DNA of 64,000 bases from Colwellia sp. MB3u-41 (GCF_014076845.1 NZ_JACGUT010000058.1:62001-126000), one strand, 5' to 3'; shown: positions 9,778 through 19,854, counted from the stretch's first letter. Made by a program: numbers and translations. The notes: a model not told the origin generated them from the letters alone.

Positions 9778-11175
9778 ATGTACAGATTGGCTGATATGCT
9801 TTTATTACTGAGTTGTGCATTTTTGACCCTAAACGCACAGTCAATGCAAAGTATCCCCACACAAATGGCAAAGCAAGCTAGTTATACCGAAGTGCCCTTA
9901 CTTAACATAAAAGGTGCTATAGGACCGGCGATAAGTGATTATCTAGTTAGGGAAATATCTCTAGCTAACGCTAATACTAATACGCCACTGATATTAATTA
10001 CTTTAGATACTCCCGGCGGTTTAAGTGCCAGTTTACGTGACATTAATAAAAGTATACTCGGTTCAACCGTGCCAATAGCTTGCTTGGTATATCCGCAAGG
10101 AGCTCGCGCAGCAAGCGCTGGCACTTATATCCTTTATGCTTGCCACATTGCAGCAATGGCTTCGGCGACTACGCTTGGCGCAGCAACTCCGGTAAATATT
10201 GCTTCGCCCATAGTGTCAGAGCCCAAAGGTAAATCTGAAAAAAATAAGACTACTTCTATGGAAAAAAAAGTGCTTAATGATGCTATTGCCTATATTCGTT
10301 CCTTAGCTCAATTACGTAATCGCAATGCCGAGTGGGCAGAAAAATCGGTAAGCGATGCCGCCACTTTAACGGCAAGTGAAGCGTTAAAAACCAAGGTTAT
10401 TGATATAATCGCCGAAACGCCACAAGCGCTAATGGAGCAACTAAACGGTAAGGAAGTATCAATAAACCAACAAGTTATTCAATTAGATCTCACTAATGTA
10501 AACCTAACCACCAAAAGGCCCGATTGGCGTAGCCAATTTCTTGCCACCATTACCGATCCTAATATTGCCTATATTCTAATGCTAATAGGTATTTACGGCT
10601 TAATGCTAGAGTTTTACAGCCCTGGTATAGGTGTTGCTGGAGTGATTGGTGGCATTTCATTATTTGTCGCTCTATATGCTTTTCAATTACTACCAGTAAA
10701 TTATGTTGGCGCGGGTTTAGTTATTTTAGGCATAGTATTATTGATCGCAGAGTCTTTAGTGCCCAGCTTTGGTGTTTTTGGCATAGGCGGTGTTGCTGCT
10801 TTTGTTATAGGTTCAATCTTTTTATTTAATACCGATCTAGACCATTTCAAAGTGTCATTGCCACTAATATATGGAATTGCATTTACCTCTACATTTTTTA
10901 TTGTTTTCGCTTTAGGTTTTATTTGGCGGGCAAGAAAAAATAAAGTCGTTAGTGGCCAAGAAGAATTCATTAATGCTTGGGTAGCTGTTGATGAAGACTT
11001 CACTGAAAACGGCTACGTTATATTCAATGGTGAGCGTTGGGCTGCTTATTCTTTACAGCCAGTAAAAAAAGGTCAAAAAGTTAAAGTCCTATCTATCAAG
11101 GGGTTAAAACTAAATCTAGCCTCAACTGCCACATTAGTTACCGATAAGGAGCAAACTAATGCCTCCCATACTTAA
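9778..11175 (+). CDS. NfeD-family membrane serine protease (ClpP-class)
   Basis: Family role: a membrane-anchored ClpP-like serine protease that partners with, and can cleave, stomatin/slipin proteins. Seen: an N-terminal signal segment ([13 protein letters not shown]), the substrate-binding loop [13 protein letters not shown], the nucleophile motif [12 protein letters not shown] and a candidate catalytic Lys in [12 protein letters not shown]. Four or more hydrophobic helices follow (about residues 260-390, starting at [14 protein letters not shown]), then a C-terminal OB-fold NfeD domain (about 400-455). At 465 residues it is the long NfeD form. GAGGA lies about eight bases before the ATG. 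The last 17 bp overlap the slipin gene, the usual two-gene arrangement. Confidence 0.88.
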   Translation: MYRLADMLLLLSCAFLTLNAQSMQSIPTQMAKQASYTEVPLLNIKGAIGPAISDYLVREISLANANTNTPLILITLDTPGGLSASLRDINKSILGSTVPIACLVYPQGARAASAGTYILYACHIAAMASATTLGAATPVNIASPIVSEPKGKSEKNKTTSMEKKVLNDAIAYIRSLAQLRNRNAEWAEKSVSDAATLTASEALKTKVIDIIAETPQALMEQLNGKEVSINQQVIQLDLTNVNLTTKRPDWRSQFLATITDPNIAYILMLIGIYGLMLEFYSPGIGVAGVIGGISLFVALYAFQLLPVNYVGAGLVILGIVLLIAESLVPSFGVFGIGGVAAFVIGSIFLFNTDLDHFKVSLPLIYGIAFTSTFFIVFALGFIWRARKNKVVSGQEEFINAWVAVDEDFTENGYVIFNGERWAAYSLQPVKKGQKVKVLSIKGLKLNLASTATLVTDKEQTNASHT

Positions 11176-11950
11176 TAATATTGAGATATTTTCAACGTCG
11201 ATAATATTTTTATTTATCGCCATACTGCTAAGCGCCTTTCGAATTTTAAGAGAGTATGAACGCGGCGTTATTTTTTTACTTGGCCGCTTTTATAAAGTAA
11301 AAGGTCCTGGCTTCATTATTGTTATTCCTTTAATTCAGCAAATGGTGAAGGTGGACTTACGTACCGTAGTTATGGATGTTCCCAGCCAAGATGTAATTAG
11401 TCGTGATAATGTTTCGGTAAAGGTCAATGCCGTTATTTATTTTCGAGTGATAGATCCACAAAAAGCTATTATTAATGTTGAAGACTTTTTGCAAGCAACC
11501 TCACAACTAGCACAAACCACGCTAAGATCTGTTTTAGGGCAACATGAACTCGATGAAATGCTCGCTAATAGAGATATGTTGAATACCGACATTCAAACCA
11601 TTCTAGATGAGAGAACTGATGGTTGGGGCATTAAAGTTTCAAATGTTGAAATTAAACACGTTGATTTAAATGAAAGCATGATCCGAGCAATTGCCCAACA
11701 AGCGGAAGCAGAACGAACACGTCGTGCAAAAGTGATTCATGCCTTAGGAGAACTGGAAGCATCAGGAAAGTTAACAGAAGCAGCCAGTAAACTATCAGAA
11801 CAACCAAATGCTATTATGTTGCGCTATTTACAAACGTTAACCGAAATTGCAGGCGAAAAAAATTCCACCATTCTTTTTCCTTTGCCAATGGAGTTGATAA
11901 ATGGCTTATTAGAAAAAAATATAAAAGGTAAAAACACTGAAAACTATTAA
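11159..11950 (+). CDS. Slipin / stomatin-like SPFH (band 7) membrane protein
   Basis: A membrane-scaffolding partner of NfeD. It has a single N-terminal membrane segment (about residues 10-27), then the SPFH domain beginning [20 protein letters not shown] and containing [21 protein letters not shown] helical stretch rich in Ala/Glu ([20 protein letters not shown]) precedes a short tail ([16 protein letters not shown]). The 263 residues are standard for slipins. It overlaps nfeD by 17 bp and is expected to be co-transcribed with it. Role in membrane microdomain organisation is family knowledge, not shown here. Confidence 0.88.
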   Translation: MPPILNNIEIFSTSIIFLFIAILLSAFRILREYERGVIFLLGRFYKVKGPGFIIVIPLIQQMVKVDLRTVVMDVPSQDVISRDNVSVKVNAVIYFRVIDPQKAIINVEDFLQATSQLAQTTLRSVLGQHELDEMLANRDMLNTDIQTILDERTDGWGIKVSNVEIKHVDLNESMIRAIAQQAEAERTRRAKVIHALGELEASGKLTEAASKLSEQPNAIMLRYLQTLTEIAGEKNSTILFPLPMELINGLLEKNIKGKNTENY

Positions 11951-12023
11951 AAGATCAATCTTAGAAAGATCGCAAAACGATTAGGAATAATTAGCAACCA
12001 AAATCGTAATTAAGATGAATACA

Positions 12024-12050
12024 TAAAAAAAGCCTATATTGCTAGATAGG
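12024..12050 (-). terminator. Rho-independent terminator-like hairpin (minus strand)
   Basis: On the minus strand CCTAT and ATAGG pair around a short loop and are followed by a run of seven T. It sits at the end of the HipA-like remnant and could also help end the nfeD-slipin transcript. Confidence 0.45.
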
Positions 12051-12480
12051 GTTAAAGTATTGAACTTGAAGACAACTCAGTCTTTGATTAAAACAACGAA
12101 TGATCTCTCTCTTGTAAGCCTCAGTCATAAAGCTACTGTTAATAGTCTCAATTACAATAGCTTTATTCTTAACTGCTTCTGAGATAAATTTTACAGCTAA
12201 CTTAACGTTTAAACCCAATCATTGTGCAAATTCAATGAAGTCATACCCAATATATTGACCATATGGGGTATTAAAACCCAGCGCTAACTCATTATTATTT
12301 TCTGCTGTTTTCAGTAAAGGCCGTGCTAAATAGCTATCCAAGAATGTATCTAAGTATCGGGCTGTAGATACAAAATCATAAATTGGCGCAAGTCTATTTT
12401 CTCTTCATTTGGCATAATAATACAAACATTTCTCAAGTGGAGGTCGTTTCTTCTGCTCAGTGCCTTAGTTTTATTATGAT
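12042..12480 (-). pseudogene. HipA-like serine/threonine kinase remnant (C-terminal part)
   Basis: The minus strand encodes RNDLHLRNVCIIMPNEEKID, matching the HipA catalytic-loop style GD-x-HLKN. One base is then missing near 12405, after which the frame resumes as LAPIYDFVSTARYLD, the HipA metal-binding DxxST-like segment. The frame continues through FNTPYGQYIGYDFIEFAQ, meets an in-frame TGA (expected Trp) near 12230, and goes on to a C-terminal helix ending at 12042. The N-terminal half and any HipB partner are absent. A degraded toxin-antitoxin kinase is the best reading; with one frameshift and one stop it should be inactive. Family assignment rests on the loop motifs only. Confidence 0.6.
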
Positions 12481-12768
12481 CTCTTGGCTCATATATCCTC
12501 CAAATAAATATTTTAAACAAATAATAGCGCATTTCCTTTAAAAAAATAAAAATCAAACTAGAGCTTTAATATCTATTTTTATAATTTAAAGGCAAAATAT
12601 GGTATGTGATACTGTAATTTAAATACATTCTGATCCTTACAAACAAAATGATGCCTTTAAGTCCAGATATAAGCTTGAAGGAGTTACGAAGATCGCCTGA
12701 AATTAAATTAGGTCATATGACCCCCCCTAAATAGGTGACCAGATTATATACTGACCTCGTTTCACTGA

Positions 12769-13668
12769 TTACAAGTTCCTAATCGCTTTATCCAAGCCTT
12801 GCTTTGATAATTTAACCGCTTGTAGTGGTGTTAAACCATCTGGATATTCTTCTTGTTCTATAACAAACCACTTTGTACCACCAACCATTATATCTGCTTT
12901 TAATACGCTATCCCAATCAGTGACATCATCCCCAACAATCTGTCGTTTGCCATTAATTGCCATTTTAGCAGCTATGTCTTTTGGTAATTTTGCTTTGATA
13001 TGAGTGGTCAATGTACGATTAGGATAACGATTGATATATTCTACAGGGTCTTTTTCAGCGAGTGTCACCCAACCAACATCCATTTGTAACACAAAATCTT
13101 TAGGGGTTGATATGGCAATGTGATCCCAGAATGTTGAGCCTTTATAGGCATTAAATTCTTGGTCGTGATTATGAAAACCAAAACGAAAGCCTTCCGCTGT
13201 CAGCTTAGTATATAATAGGTTTACGTCAGTGATAAAGTTATCCACTTCATCTGAATTCCACGCTCTCTCATCCCAGGGAATGATTAACGTATCAATGCCT
13301 AAAGCTTTATAATAAGCCACGGTTTGTTCAAAAACATTATCTTCATAGACGTTAAAATTAGCATGTGCAGCACTGACTTCTAATCCTAAATTATCTAAAA
13401 AGCTTTTAAGTCCTTTAGCATTATCTTTATAAGGTCCAAAATCTCCCGCAAATTCAACACCGTCAAACCCCATTGCGGCTAATTTAGTTAACGTACCTTC
13501 AAAGTCGTTTTTAAGCTCATTTTTTACTGACCATAACTGCACACTCAGTTTAGGAATTAACTTGTTTTTATATTGTTGTGTAGGGTTATCTTTATTAACG
13601 TGAGAAGTACACGACATGCTGAAAATGCACACCATAGTTACCCATGTTATTAATGTTAATCGTTTCAT
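12769..13668 (-). CDS. Sugar phosphate isomerase/epimerase-fold (AP endonuclease 2-like TIM barrel) lipoprotein
   Basis: The 299-residue protein starts with a lipoprotein signal (ITWVTMVCIFSMSCTSH, lipobox Cys20), so it is expected to be anchored in the periplasm. The body is an AP_endonuc_2 TIM barrel: KLSVQLWSVKNEL, MGFDGVEFAGDF, FHNHDQEFNAY and QMDVGWVTLAEKDP carry the usual metal-binding His/Asp/Glu positions. It is the last gene of the GMC/MocA operon. A periplasmic member of this family next to a Tat-exported oxidase suggests action on the oxidised sugar, for example as an isomerase, hydratase or keto-glycoside lyase. The family is functionally broad, so the reaction is not assigned. 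Confidence 0.75.
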   Translation of the reverse strand: MKRLTLITWVTMVCIFSMSCTSHVNKDNPTQQYKNKLIPKLSVQLWSVKNELKNDFEGTLTKLAAMGFDGVEFAGDFGPYKDNAKGLKSFLDNLGLEVSAAHANFNVYEDNVFEQTVAYYKALGIDTLIIPWDERAWNSDEVDNFITDVNLLYTKLTAEGFRFGFHNHDQEFNAYKGSTFWDHIAISTPKDFVLQMDVGWVTLAEKDPVEYINRYPNRTLTTHIKAKLPKDIAAKMAINGKRQIVGDDVTDWDSVLKADIMVGGTKWFVIEQEEYPDGLTPLQAVKLSKQGLDKAIRNL

Positions 13669-13714
13669 TCTTCTTCCTATTGGCTTGAATACTTTTTAAA
13701 TTCAGTGATAAATG

Positions 13715-15439
13715 CTATATGCGTTTAGCGGCTACTTCTTTAACGGCATAATCAACCGCTCTCGCGGTTAATGCCATAAAGGTTAAACTAGGGTTTTGAA
13801 CGGCTGAAGAACAAAAACTCGCACCATCAGTCACAAATAAATTAGGTATATCATGACTTTGATTAAAACCATTCAAAATCGATGTCTTTGGGTCACGTCC
13901 CATTCGCGCGGTACCTAACTCATGAATTGCGATACCTGGAGGACGGTGTGTAGACCTGCCAGATACATTCTTCAATCCGGCAGCTTTTAACATCTTAATA
14001 GATTGTTCTGCTGCATCCTCCATCATTAACTGTTCGTTTTCTGTATAACGAACATCGAACTCGATTTGAGGAATACCCCATTTATCTTTTAATGTTGGAT
14101 GCAGACGCATTTGATTTTCAAATCTTGGTAACATTTCACCTTGTGCATATAGACCAAAACGCCATTTACCCGCTTGTTTTATTTTATTTTTATATTCAAC
14201 ACCTAAACCATCTTGATGTTGTTGTGAATCCCATCCCTCTCGGTAGGCACTAGCTCCTAGCGCATAACCTCTTAAGAAGCCACGTTTTGGATCTGGCTTA
14301 TAATAGAAATTAGGCATCATAAGGCCTGAAGGTCTTCGGCCTGAATAATACTCGTTTTCAAAACCATCAATATCACCAGAAGCGACCGAATTATAATTGT
14401 GATCCATTAAATAATGGCCAAGCACACCCGAGCTATTAGCAATACCATTAGGAAACTTTTTCGAGGTAGAGTTCATCAAGATTTGTGTTGAGCCAATAGT
14501 AGATGCACAAACAAAAATGACTTTAGCAAAATATTCGCGTTCACTTAAATCATTGTTATCAATTACGCGTACACCTTTTACACGATTAGTTTTTTCATCA
14601 TAAATAAGACTATGTACTACGCTGTTAGGCGCGATGTGTAAATTACCTGTTTTTGCTGCAGCAGGTAATGTTGAGCTTTGGGTAGAGAAATAAGCACCAT
14701 AAGAACAACCTGCATGGCATTCATTACGCGCCTGACATTGAACGCGCCCTTGTGATATATGTAATTTTGAAGGTTTTGTTAAATGAGCCGTTCGTCCCAT
14801 AATTAAAGGTCGTTCGGGATATAACTCAGCAAATTTTGCTTTTATTGCCTTCTCTGGTGCCATCATTTCAAAAGGTGGCAAAAATTCGCTGTCGGGTAAA
14901 TTAGGTAAGTTTTCTTTAGATCCACTTATACCTGCATGTATCTCAACATGTGAATACCATTTTTCAATATCTTTAGTGCGAATTGGCCAGTCATTACCAT
15001 ATCCATCGAGCTTGTTAGCATTAAAATCATATTCACCTAAACGATAGGTTTGTCGGTGCCATAATAACGATTTTCCACCGAGCATATTCCCGCGTATCCA
15101 AGAGAATTCAGTACCAGGTTTAGTAGTATAAGGTAAGTCTCGATCATTGCCGAAAAGTTGCTTGGTCGCATTACCAAAAGCGTAACATTGCTTTTGGATA
15201 TTATGTTGCTGGTCGACTAAAATATTTTCCACTTTCCCACGATGTTCTTGTTTCCACAATGGCGTATTTTCCCCCGAATAGTCTTTGCGATGTTCAACAA
15301 CACCGCCACGCTCTATCATCAGCGTTTTATAACCACGTTCACAAAACTCTTTTGCTGCCCAGCCACCTGAAATTCCTGAGCCAATAACAATCGCATCATA
15401 AACTTCACTGCTTTTATTTATATATACTTGTTCTTTCAT
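13715..15439 (-). CDS. GMC-family FAD-dependent sugar oxidoreductase (large subunit)
   Basis: A flavoprotein of 574 residues with the N-terminal dinucleotide motif VIGSGISGGWAAKEF, a second FAD segment (FSWIRGNMLGGKSLLWHRQT), and the C-terminal GMC_oxred_C region (HELGTARMGRDPKTS ... NLFVTDGASF) whose His is the expected catalytic base. It lacks a signal peptide. The gene immediately upstream encodes a Tat-signal gluconate-dehydrogenase-3-type small subunit, so the pair would be exported together, as in membrane sugar dehydrogenases and glucoside 3-dehydrogenase systems. Likely reaction: oxidation of a sugar hydroxyl to a ketone with electrons passed to the respiratory chain. Exact position (C3 favoured by the neighbours) is inference. 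Confidence 0.82.
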   Translation of the reverse strand: MKEQVYINKSSEVYDAIVIGSGISGGWAAKEFCERGYKTLMIERGGVVEHRKDYSGENTPLWKQEHRGKVENILVDQQHNIQKQCYAFGNATKQLFGNDRDLPYTTKPGTEFSWIRGNMLGGKSLLWHRQTYRLGEYDFNANKLDGYGNDWPIRTKDIEKWYSHVEIHAGISGSKENLPNLPDSEFLPPFEMMAPEKAIKAKFAELYPERPLIMGRTAHLTKPSKLHISQGRVQCQARNECHAGCSYGAYFSTQSSTLPAAAKTGNLHIAPNSVVHSLIYDEKTNRVKGVRVIDNNDLSEREYFAKVIFVCASTIGSTQILMNSTSKKFPNGIANSSGVLGHYLMDHNYNSVASGDIDGFENEYYSGRRPSGLMMPNFYYKPDPKRGFLRGYALGASAYREGWDSQQHQDGLGVEYKNKIKQAGKWRFGLYAQGEMLPRFENQMRLHPTLKDKWGIPQIEFDVRYTENEQLMMEDAAEQSIKMLKAAGLKNVSGRSTHRPPGIAIHELGTARMGRDPKTSILNGFNQSHDIPNLFVTDGASFCSSAVQNPSLTFMALTARAVDYAVKEVAAKRI

Positions 15440-15479
15440 TTTTATTTTCTCATACCAAAGAAGTTGTTATGTCGATTAC

Positions 15480-16127
15480 TTAATTAAATAAACCACGCGT
15501 TGCCCAAGTTGGATCAGACTTTTTATACGGTATTGAACCTTTAAATCCGCCCGGAACGGGGTCATAACGTAACTCTTGTGTGGCTCCAACTTCAGAGGTG
15601 TAATATCCAAAACAAATATATTGTTTCAACAACTTAAAATCTGCACGCTGAATTTGATCAAAACTGTGCTCTCCTAAATCAAGTTCAGTCAACAGTTGAA
15701 ACTGTTGCTTTGCAGTCAGCTTGATAAATGAATTTGATCCCTGCTGTTTAGCACGACTATCAATCAGTGTTAATAGTGCTAGCACCGTATTTTGGTCTTC
15801 TTTGGTGTGACAATGATAAAGTTGATTATCAATAAAACCATGGGTATCAACTTCTGCTGCGCCTAATGTATCGGTTTTAGGAATAACAATTGAACAAATT
15901 TGCTTAAGTAATACCAATTGATTTTTATTAAAGATTTTACCGTCAGTGAGCATATTGTCATTGCTTGGCACATAGGCCATCGCAACAGAAATAGCATTTC
16001 CTGTTACCAGCGAACCAACGGCAACACCGCCCAACATAGTGGTAAAACCTTTCAGAAAATGTCGTCTAGATTTTTCATTCGTTCTTATTGACGCTGATGC
16101 AGTTATCGATGCATTATCATTTTTCAT
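15480..16127 (-). CDS. Gluconate 2-dehydrogenase subunit 3-family protein with Tat signal
   Basis: A small 215-residue partner of the GMC oxidoreductase. It starts with a twin-arginine signal (SRRHFLKGFTTMLGG) and a hydrophobic stretch, then a helical domain typical of the gluconate_2-dh3 family (NQLVLLKQICSIVIPKTDT, GFIDNQLYHCHT, FGYYTSEVGATQ). Family knowledge: this subunit carries the catalytic subunit across the membrane and aids electron transfer. The gene is 40 bp upstream of the GMC gene in the same direction, which supports the pairing. Confidence 0.8.
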   Translation of the reverse strand: MKNDNASITASASIRTNEKSRRHFLKGFTTMLGGVAVGSLVTGNAISVAMAYVPSNDNMLTDGKIFNKNQLVLLKQICSIVIPKTDTLGAAEVDTHGFIDNQLYHCHTKEDQNTVLALLTLIDSRAKQQGSNSFIKLTAKQQFQLLTELDLGEHSFDQIQRADFKLLKQYICFGYYTSEVGATQELRYDPVPGGFKGSIPYKKSDPTWATRGLFN

Positions 16128-16164
16128 AACAAACTCCCCCTTAATTGATGCTTTAATTTTGTCT

Positions 16165-17409
16165 TTAACTACGTTCAGTAGTCACTTCAGTCGGTGACTT
16201 TTTTTTATTCATATAAAAGTACAAAAGTGTAAAAGCGATAATGAGTATTGCGGGAAATACCGCTAGATTTGCAAGTACACTCTGACCTGCAGCAAGATCA
16301 GGGTCAATGCCTGCAATAACGGAAGCATTAGCTTTCTCACGTGCACTGTCTATCCAGTGGCCAATAACAGGATTCCATAAACTTAAGGCAAACATCCCTG
16401 CAGCACCTATCATCGACATACCCAAAGCACCACTTTCTGGTATGTTTTCGGCAACAAACCCAACCATGGTTGGCCAAAAGTACATGACGCCTATGGCAAA
16501 TAAAATAGCGGCAATATAGACTGAAGACCCCGTAGCAATACTCATTGCATATATTCCACATGTGGCGACAATCGCAGAAAAAAGAAGTACGCCGACAGGG
16601 TTAAGACGATGTATAACGGGGCCAGCAAAATAGCGACCAACGGCCATTAATCCAGTAATTAATGCCATGATTAGCATTGGCGATGCACCAGACGCGCCCA
16701 AAATTCTTTCGATCCATTGTTGTGTGCCTAATTCCGCGGTAGTTGTTAGCGTCATACAAATCGCCATAAAAATGAATAATGGAGAAAATAATGCTTTTAC
16801 ATTGTCACGGGTGGATCCTTTGATGCGTTCAATCTCAGGGAAGTGTTGTTTTAAGGTCATCACGCCATATAAAATTGTTGGAATTAACATGACCGATATT
16901 TGTAATTGCCAGCCTAAACCTGCATCGGTCATTGCTTTTGAAATTAGCGCACCAACGACAATTCCACCAGGGAACCAAACATGAAATTTATTCAACATTG
17001 TCGTTTTGTTTTTAGGGTAAGTTTCTGCGATGAGTGGGTTACACCCTGCTTCTACTGCTCCATTAGCAAAACCAATAAAGAAAGTAGAAATGAGTAAGCC
17101 CCAAAAACCTTCAGCAGATATCGTTAATAGTAGTCCGACTAAGTGACATATGAAGGCAATCAATAATAGCCTTTTCGCACCAAGGGTATTGTATAATGCG
17201 CCTCCTATCATCATAGCGACAGGAAAACCAAGAAATGCCATGGCGTTTACCCAGCCGAGCTGTCCGTCGTTAAGCGCAAACTCAGTGCCAAGCTGACTTA
17301 AAATACCGGCTCGAATTGCAAAGGTCATTGAAGTAACGAGTAAAGCCAAACAACAGATGATAAATATCCGTGATGAATCTTTTTCGGTGATTGTTTTACT
17401 AACGGTCAT
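16165..17409 (-). CDS. MFS transporter, sugar (FucP/NHS-like) type
   Basis: A polytopic inner-membrane protein with about twelve hydrophobic segments (for example IFIICCLALLVTSMTFAIR and IAAILFAIGVMYFWPTMVGF). It probably imports the sugar or oxidised sugar handled by this operon. An in-frame ATG exists at 17433, but the ATG at 17409 is preferred: AAGGA lies nine bases upstream and the protein then starts MTVSKTITEKDSS (414 aa). With this start it overlaps the end of the upstream TIM-barrel gene by 11 bp. Substrate is unknown. Confidence 0.78.
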   Translation of the reverse strand: MTVSKTITEKDSSRIFIICCLALLVTSMTFAIRAGILSQLGTEFALNDGQLGWVNAMAFLGFPVAMMIGGALYNTLGAKRLLLIAFICHLVGLLLTISAEGFWGLLISTFFIGFANGAVEAGCNPLIAETYPKNKTTMLNKFHVWFPGGIVVGALISKAMTDAGLGWQLQISVMLIPTILYGVMTLKQHFPEIERIKGSTRDNVKALFSPLFIFMAICMTLTTTAELGTQQWIERILGASGASPMLIMALITGLMAVGRYFAGPVIHRLNPVGVLLFSAIVATCGIYAMSIATGSSVYIAAILFAIGVMYFWPTMVGFVAENIPESGALGMSMIGAAGMFALSLWNPVIGHWIDSAREKANASVIAGIDPDLAAGQSVLANLAVFPAILIIAFTLLYFYMNKKKSPTEVTTERS

Positions 17410-18499
17410 TGTTTTGATCCTTACAAAATTCATCGGGTAAAAGACCTAAAAGGCTTTTATTAACTTTAGTGTCTGTGGTTACTGCTGCAAAATCATCAAA
17501 GGCTTTTTCGGTGGGATTAATAATATGTTCAGCTATAAATACTGCCCCTTCTTTGGCACCATCTTCAGGATGTTTGATACAACACTCCCATTCAAGCACT
17601 GCCCAACCACTAAAACCATATTGAGTCAGCTTGCTAAAAATAGCTTTAAAGTTAATTTGGCCATCACCTAATGATCGAAAACGCCCCGGTCTGTCTTGCC
17701 ACGATTGATAACCGCCATAAACACCACTGCGACCTGAAGGATTAAACTCAGCATCTTTGACATGAAAAGCTTTTATGCGCTCATGATATATATCGATAAA
17801 AGCAAGGTAATCTAATTGTTGTAAAACAAAGTGACTCGGGTCATATAATATATTAGCCCTTGGGTGATGGTTGACCGCTTCAAGAAAACGTTCGAAGCTT
17901 GCGCCATCGTGTAAATCTTCTCCCGGATGTAATTCATAACAGACATCTACACCCGCTTCATCAAATGCCTCAAGAATAGGCAACCAACGATGAGCTAATT
18001 CTTCAAAACCTAACTCAACTAAACCGGGAGGTCTTTGTGGCCATGGATAAAAAGTATGCCACAGCAATGCACCTGAAAAAGTAGCATGAGCTTTTAAACC
18101 GAGTCTTTCACTCGCTTTAGCCGCACACTTTAGTTGTTCTATCGCCCATTCAGTTCTCGCTAAAGGATTGTTTCGTAACGCTTTAGGAGCAAAGCCATCG
18201 AACATTTTATCATAAGCCGGATGAACGGCGACAAGTTGACCTTGAAGGTGTGTTGAAAGCTCAGTGATCACTAAGCCGGCTGCAGCAACTATCGCCGTTA
18301 TTTCATCACAATAGCTTTGGCTTATTGCCGCTTTGGATAAGTCGATAAGTTTAGGGTCTGTGGGTAATTGAATTCCTTTATATCCTAAACTCGCAGCCCA
18401 TTGACATAATGACAGCAAGTCATTAAATGGAGCTTCATCGCCAATAAATTGTGCTAGAAAAATCGCAGGGCCTTTAATTTTTTGCATTGCATTTACCAT
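17399..18499 (-). CDS. Cytoplasmic sugar phosphate isomerase/epimerase-fold TIM barrel protein
   Basis: The 366-residue protein has no signal peptide. AP_endonuc_2-type metal ligands are visible in CYELHPGEDLHDG, ILYDPSHFVLQQ, FHVKDAEFNPSG and WAVLEWECC, the last close to the C-terminus. It differs from the lipoprotein family member at 12.8 kb, so the operon carries one periplasmic and one cytoplasmic enzyme of this fold. Proteins of this type beside Gfo/Idh/MocA dehydrogenases act in inositol and keto-sugar catabolism; an isomerase, dehydratase or keto-glycoside lyase role is possible. It lies 10 bp downstream of the dehydrogenase gene and overlaps the MFS gene. Confidence 0.78.
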   Translation of the reverse strand: MVNAMQKIKGPAIFLAQFIGDEAPFNDLLSLCQWAASLGYKGIQLPTDPKLIDLSKAAISQSYCDEITAIVAAAGLVITELSTHLQGQLVAVHPAYDKMFDGFAPKALRNNPLARTEWAIEQLKCAAKASERLGLKAHATFSGALLWHTFYPWPQRPPGLVELGFEELAHRWLPILEAFDEAGVDVCYELHPGEDLHDGASFERFLEAVNHHPRANILYDPSHFVLQQLDYLAFIDIYHERIKAFHVKDAEFNPSGRSGVYGGYQSWQDRPGRFRSLGDGQINFKAIFSKLTQYGFSGWAVLEWECCIKHPEDGAKEGAVFIAEHIINPTEKAFDDFAAVTTDTKVNKSLLGLLPDEFCKDQNNDR

Positions 18500-18509
18500 G
18501 AAATTCTCC

Positions 18510-19736
18510 TTATAACTTTTTGAGTTTGTTTGAAATAGTGATGTTTTGTGGTACTACTAAAAATGGGTGCCATTTCAAGTCAGATTGGCTCGCAGCCACA
18601 ACATTTTCTATAAATGCCATACCTCTTATGGCAGACTCTATGCCTGGTACATCATTCATTGCTGTCTCATTAATGCTGACTAGGTCGTTAGTATTTGTAT
18701 TATCACTACTAGGAAATAACCTACTGCGTATTTGATATGAGAACTGCGTATAAATATTAGCGAAAGCTTCTAGATAACCTTCTGGGTGACCTGCTGGCGT
18801 TCTCAAGTTTGCTTGTGTAATAGTATCCATTTCTCCGACGCCGGCACGGATCAACTGACTCGGTTTATCTGTAAACTTCATCCAAACACTGTTGGGTTCA
18901 AGTTGTGACCATTCAATACTGGCGGTTTCACCGTATATACGTAATTTAAGGCTGTTCTCTTCACCCACTGAAATTTGGCTCGCCAATAAAACACCTTGTG
19001 CACCTGAATTAAAACGCAGTAATACAGTGCCGTCATCATCAAGTACTCGTCCGGTAACACTACTCGATAAATCAGCACAAACTTCTGTGATCGCAAGGCC
19101 TGTCACGTATTCTGCAAGGTTTGCGGCGTGCACGCCAATGTCGCCCATGCAGCAACTAATACCTGATTTAGTAGGATCTAAGCGCCATGTAGCTTGTTTA
19201 CTGCCTTCATCTTTTTTATGTGCTAACCACCCTTGTGGATATTCAACAACAACCTTTTTAATTTTTCCTAGTTGCCCATGTTCAATTCGCGCTTTCGCTT
19301 CTTTTATCATCGGGTAACCCGTGTAGGTATGTGTTAATCCGTACAACAAACCCGTTTGTTCAATAATTTTTTTCAACGCCAACGTTTGGGCTAAGTCAAC
19401 TGTTGCCGGTTTATCAGACATCACATGAAAACCGTATTCAAGCGCCATTTTAGCCACAGGGAAATGAAGATGATTCGGGGTAACTATAGACACCATGTCC
19501 ATACGTTTATCAACACTAAGCTTTGCTTCTTTCTCAAACATTTCTTGGTAAGAGCGGTAGCATCTATCTTCGTCTAAATATAGCGACTTACCCGATGAAA
19601 TAGCATTAGTTGGATTAGAACTAAACGCGCCACAGACGAGCTCAATCTGATTATCTAACTGTGCGGCTATGCGATGAATAGCACCAATAAAAGCGCCTTT
19701 TCCGCCGCCAACCATACCCATTCTAATTTTACGCAT
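18510..19736 (-). CDS. Gfo/Idh/MocA-family NAD(P)-dependent oxidoreductase
   Basis: The 408-residue protein begins with a Rossmann motif (IRMGMVGGGKGAFIGAIHRI) and continues with the family segments VSIVTPNHLHFPVAKMALEY and HVMSDKPATVDLAQT, where Lys of the DKP is the conserved catalytic residue. The C-terminal half is the alpha/beta substrate domain (GISCCMGDIGVHAANLAEYV). It probably reduces or oxidises a (keto-)sugar. It is the first gene of the minus-strand operon, and its upstream region carries the 43-bp repeat-containing element described at 19855-19897. Confidence 0.82.
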   Translation of the reverse strand: MRKIRMGMVGGGKGAFIGAIHRIAAQLDNQIELVCGAFSSNPTNAISSGKSLYLDEDRCYRSYQEMFEKEAKLSVDKRMDMVSIVTPNHLHFPVAKMALEYGFHVMSDKPATVDLAQTLALKKIIEQTGLLYGLTHTYTGYPMIKEAKARIEHGQLGKIKKVVVEYPQGWLAHKKDEGSKQATWRLDPTKSGISCCMGDIGVHAANLAEYVTGLAITEVCADLSSSVTGRVLDDDGTVLLRFNSGAQGVLLASQISVGEENSLKLRIYGETASIEWSQLEPNSVWMKFTDKPSQLIRAGVGEMDTITQANLRTPAGHPEGYLEAFANIYTQFSYQIRSRLFPSSDNTNTNDLVSINETAMNDVPGIESAIRGMAFIENVVAASQSDLKWHPFLVVPQNITISNKLKKL

Positions 19737-19854
19737 GATAATTAACTCTTTTTAAATAGACGTTATAGCAATGCAATTTCATTATTTTACTCATCCCTAA
19801 AACATAAGGGCCTGCTGTAACTGTTGATTTACTATAATTACATTTCCCAATATT

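Noticed and set aside
12711-12722. Perfect palindrome GGTCATATGACC before the end of the sugar-oxidation operon
   Set aside because: Short, isolated and without a T-run or a second copy; no reason to call it an operator or terminator.
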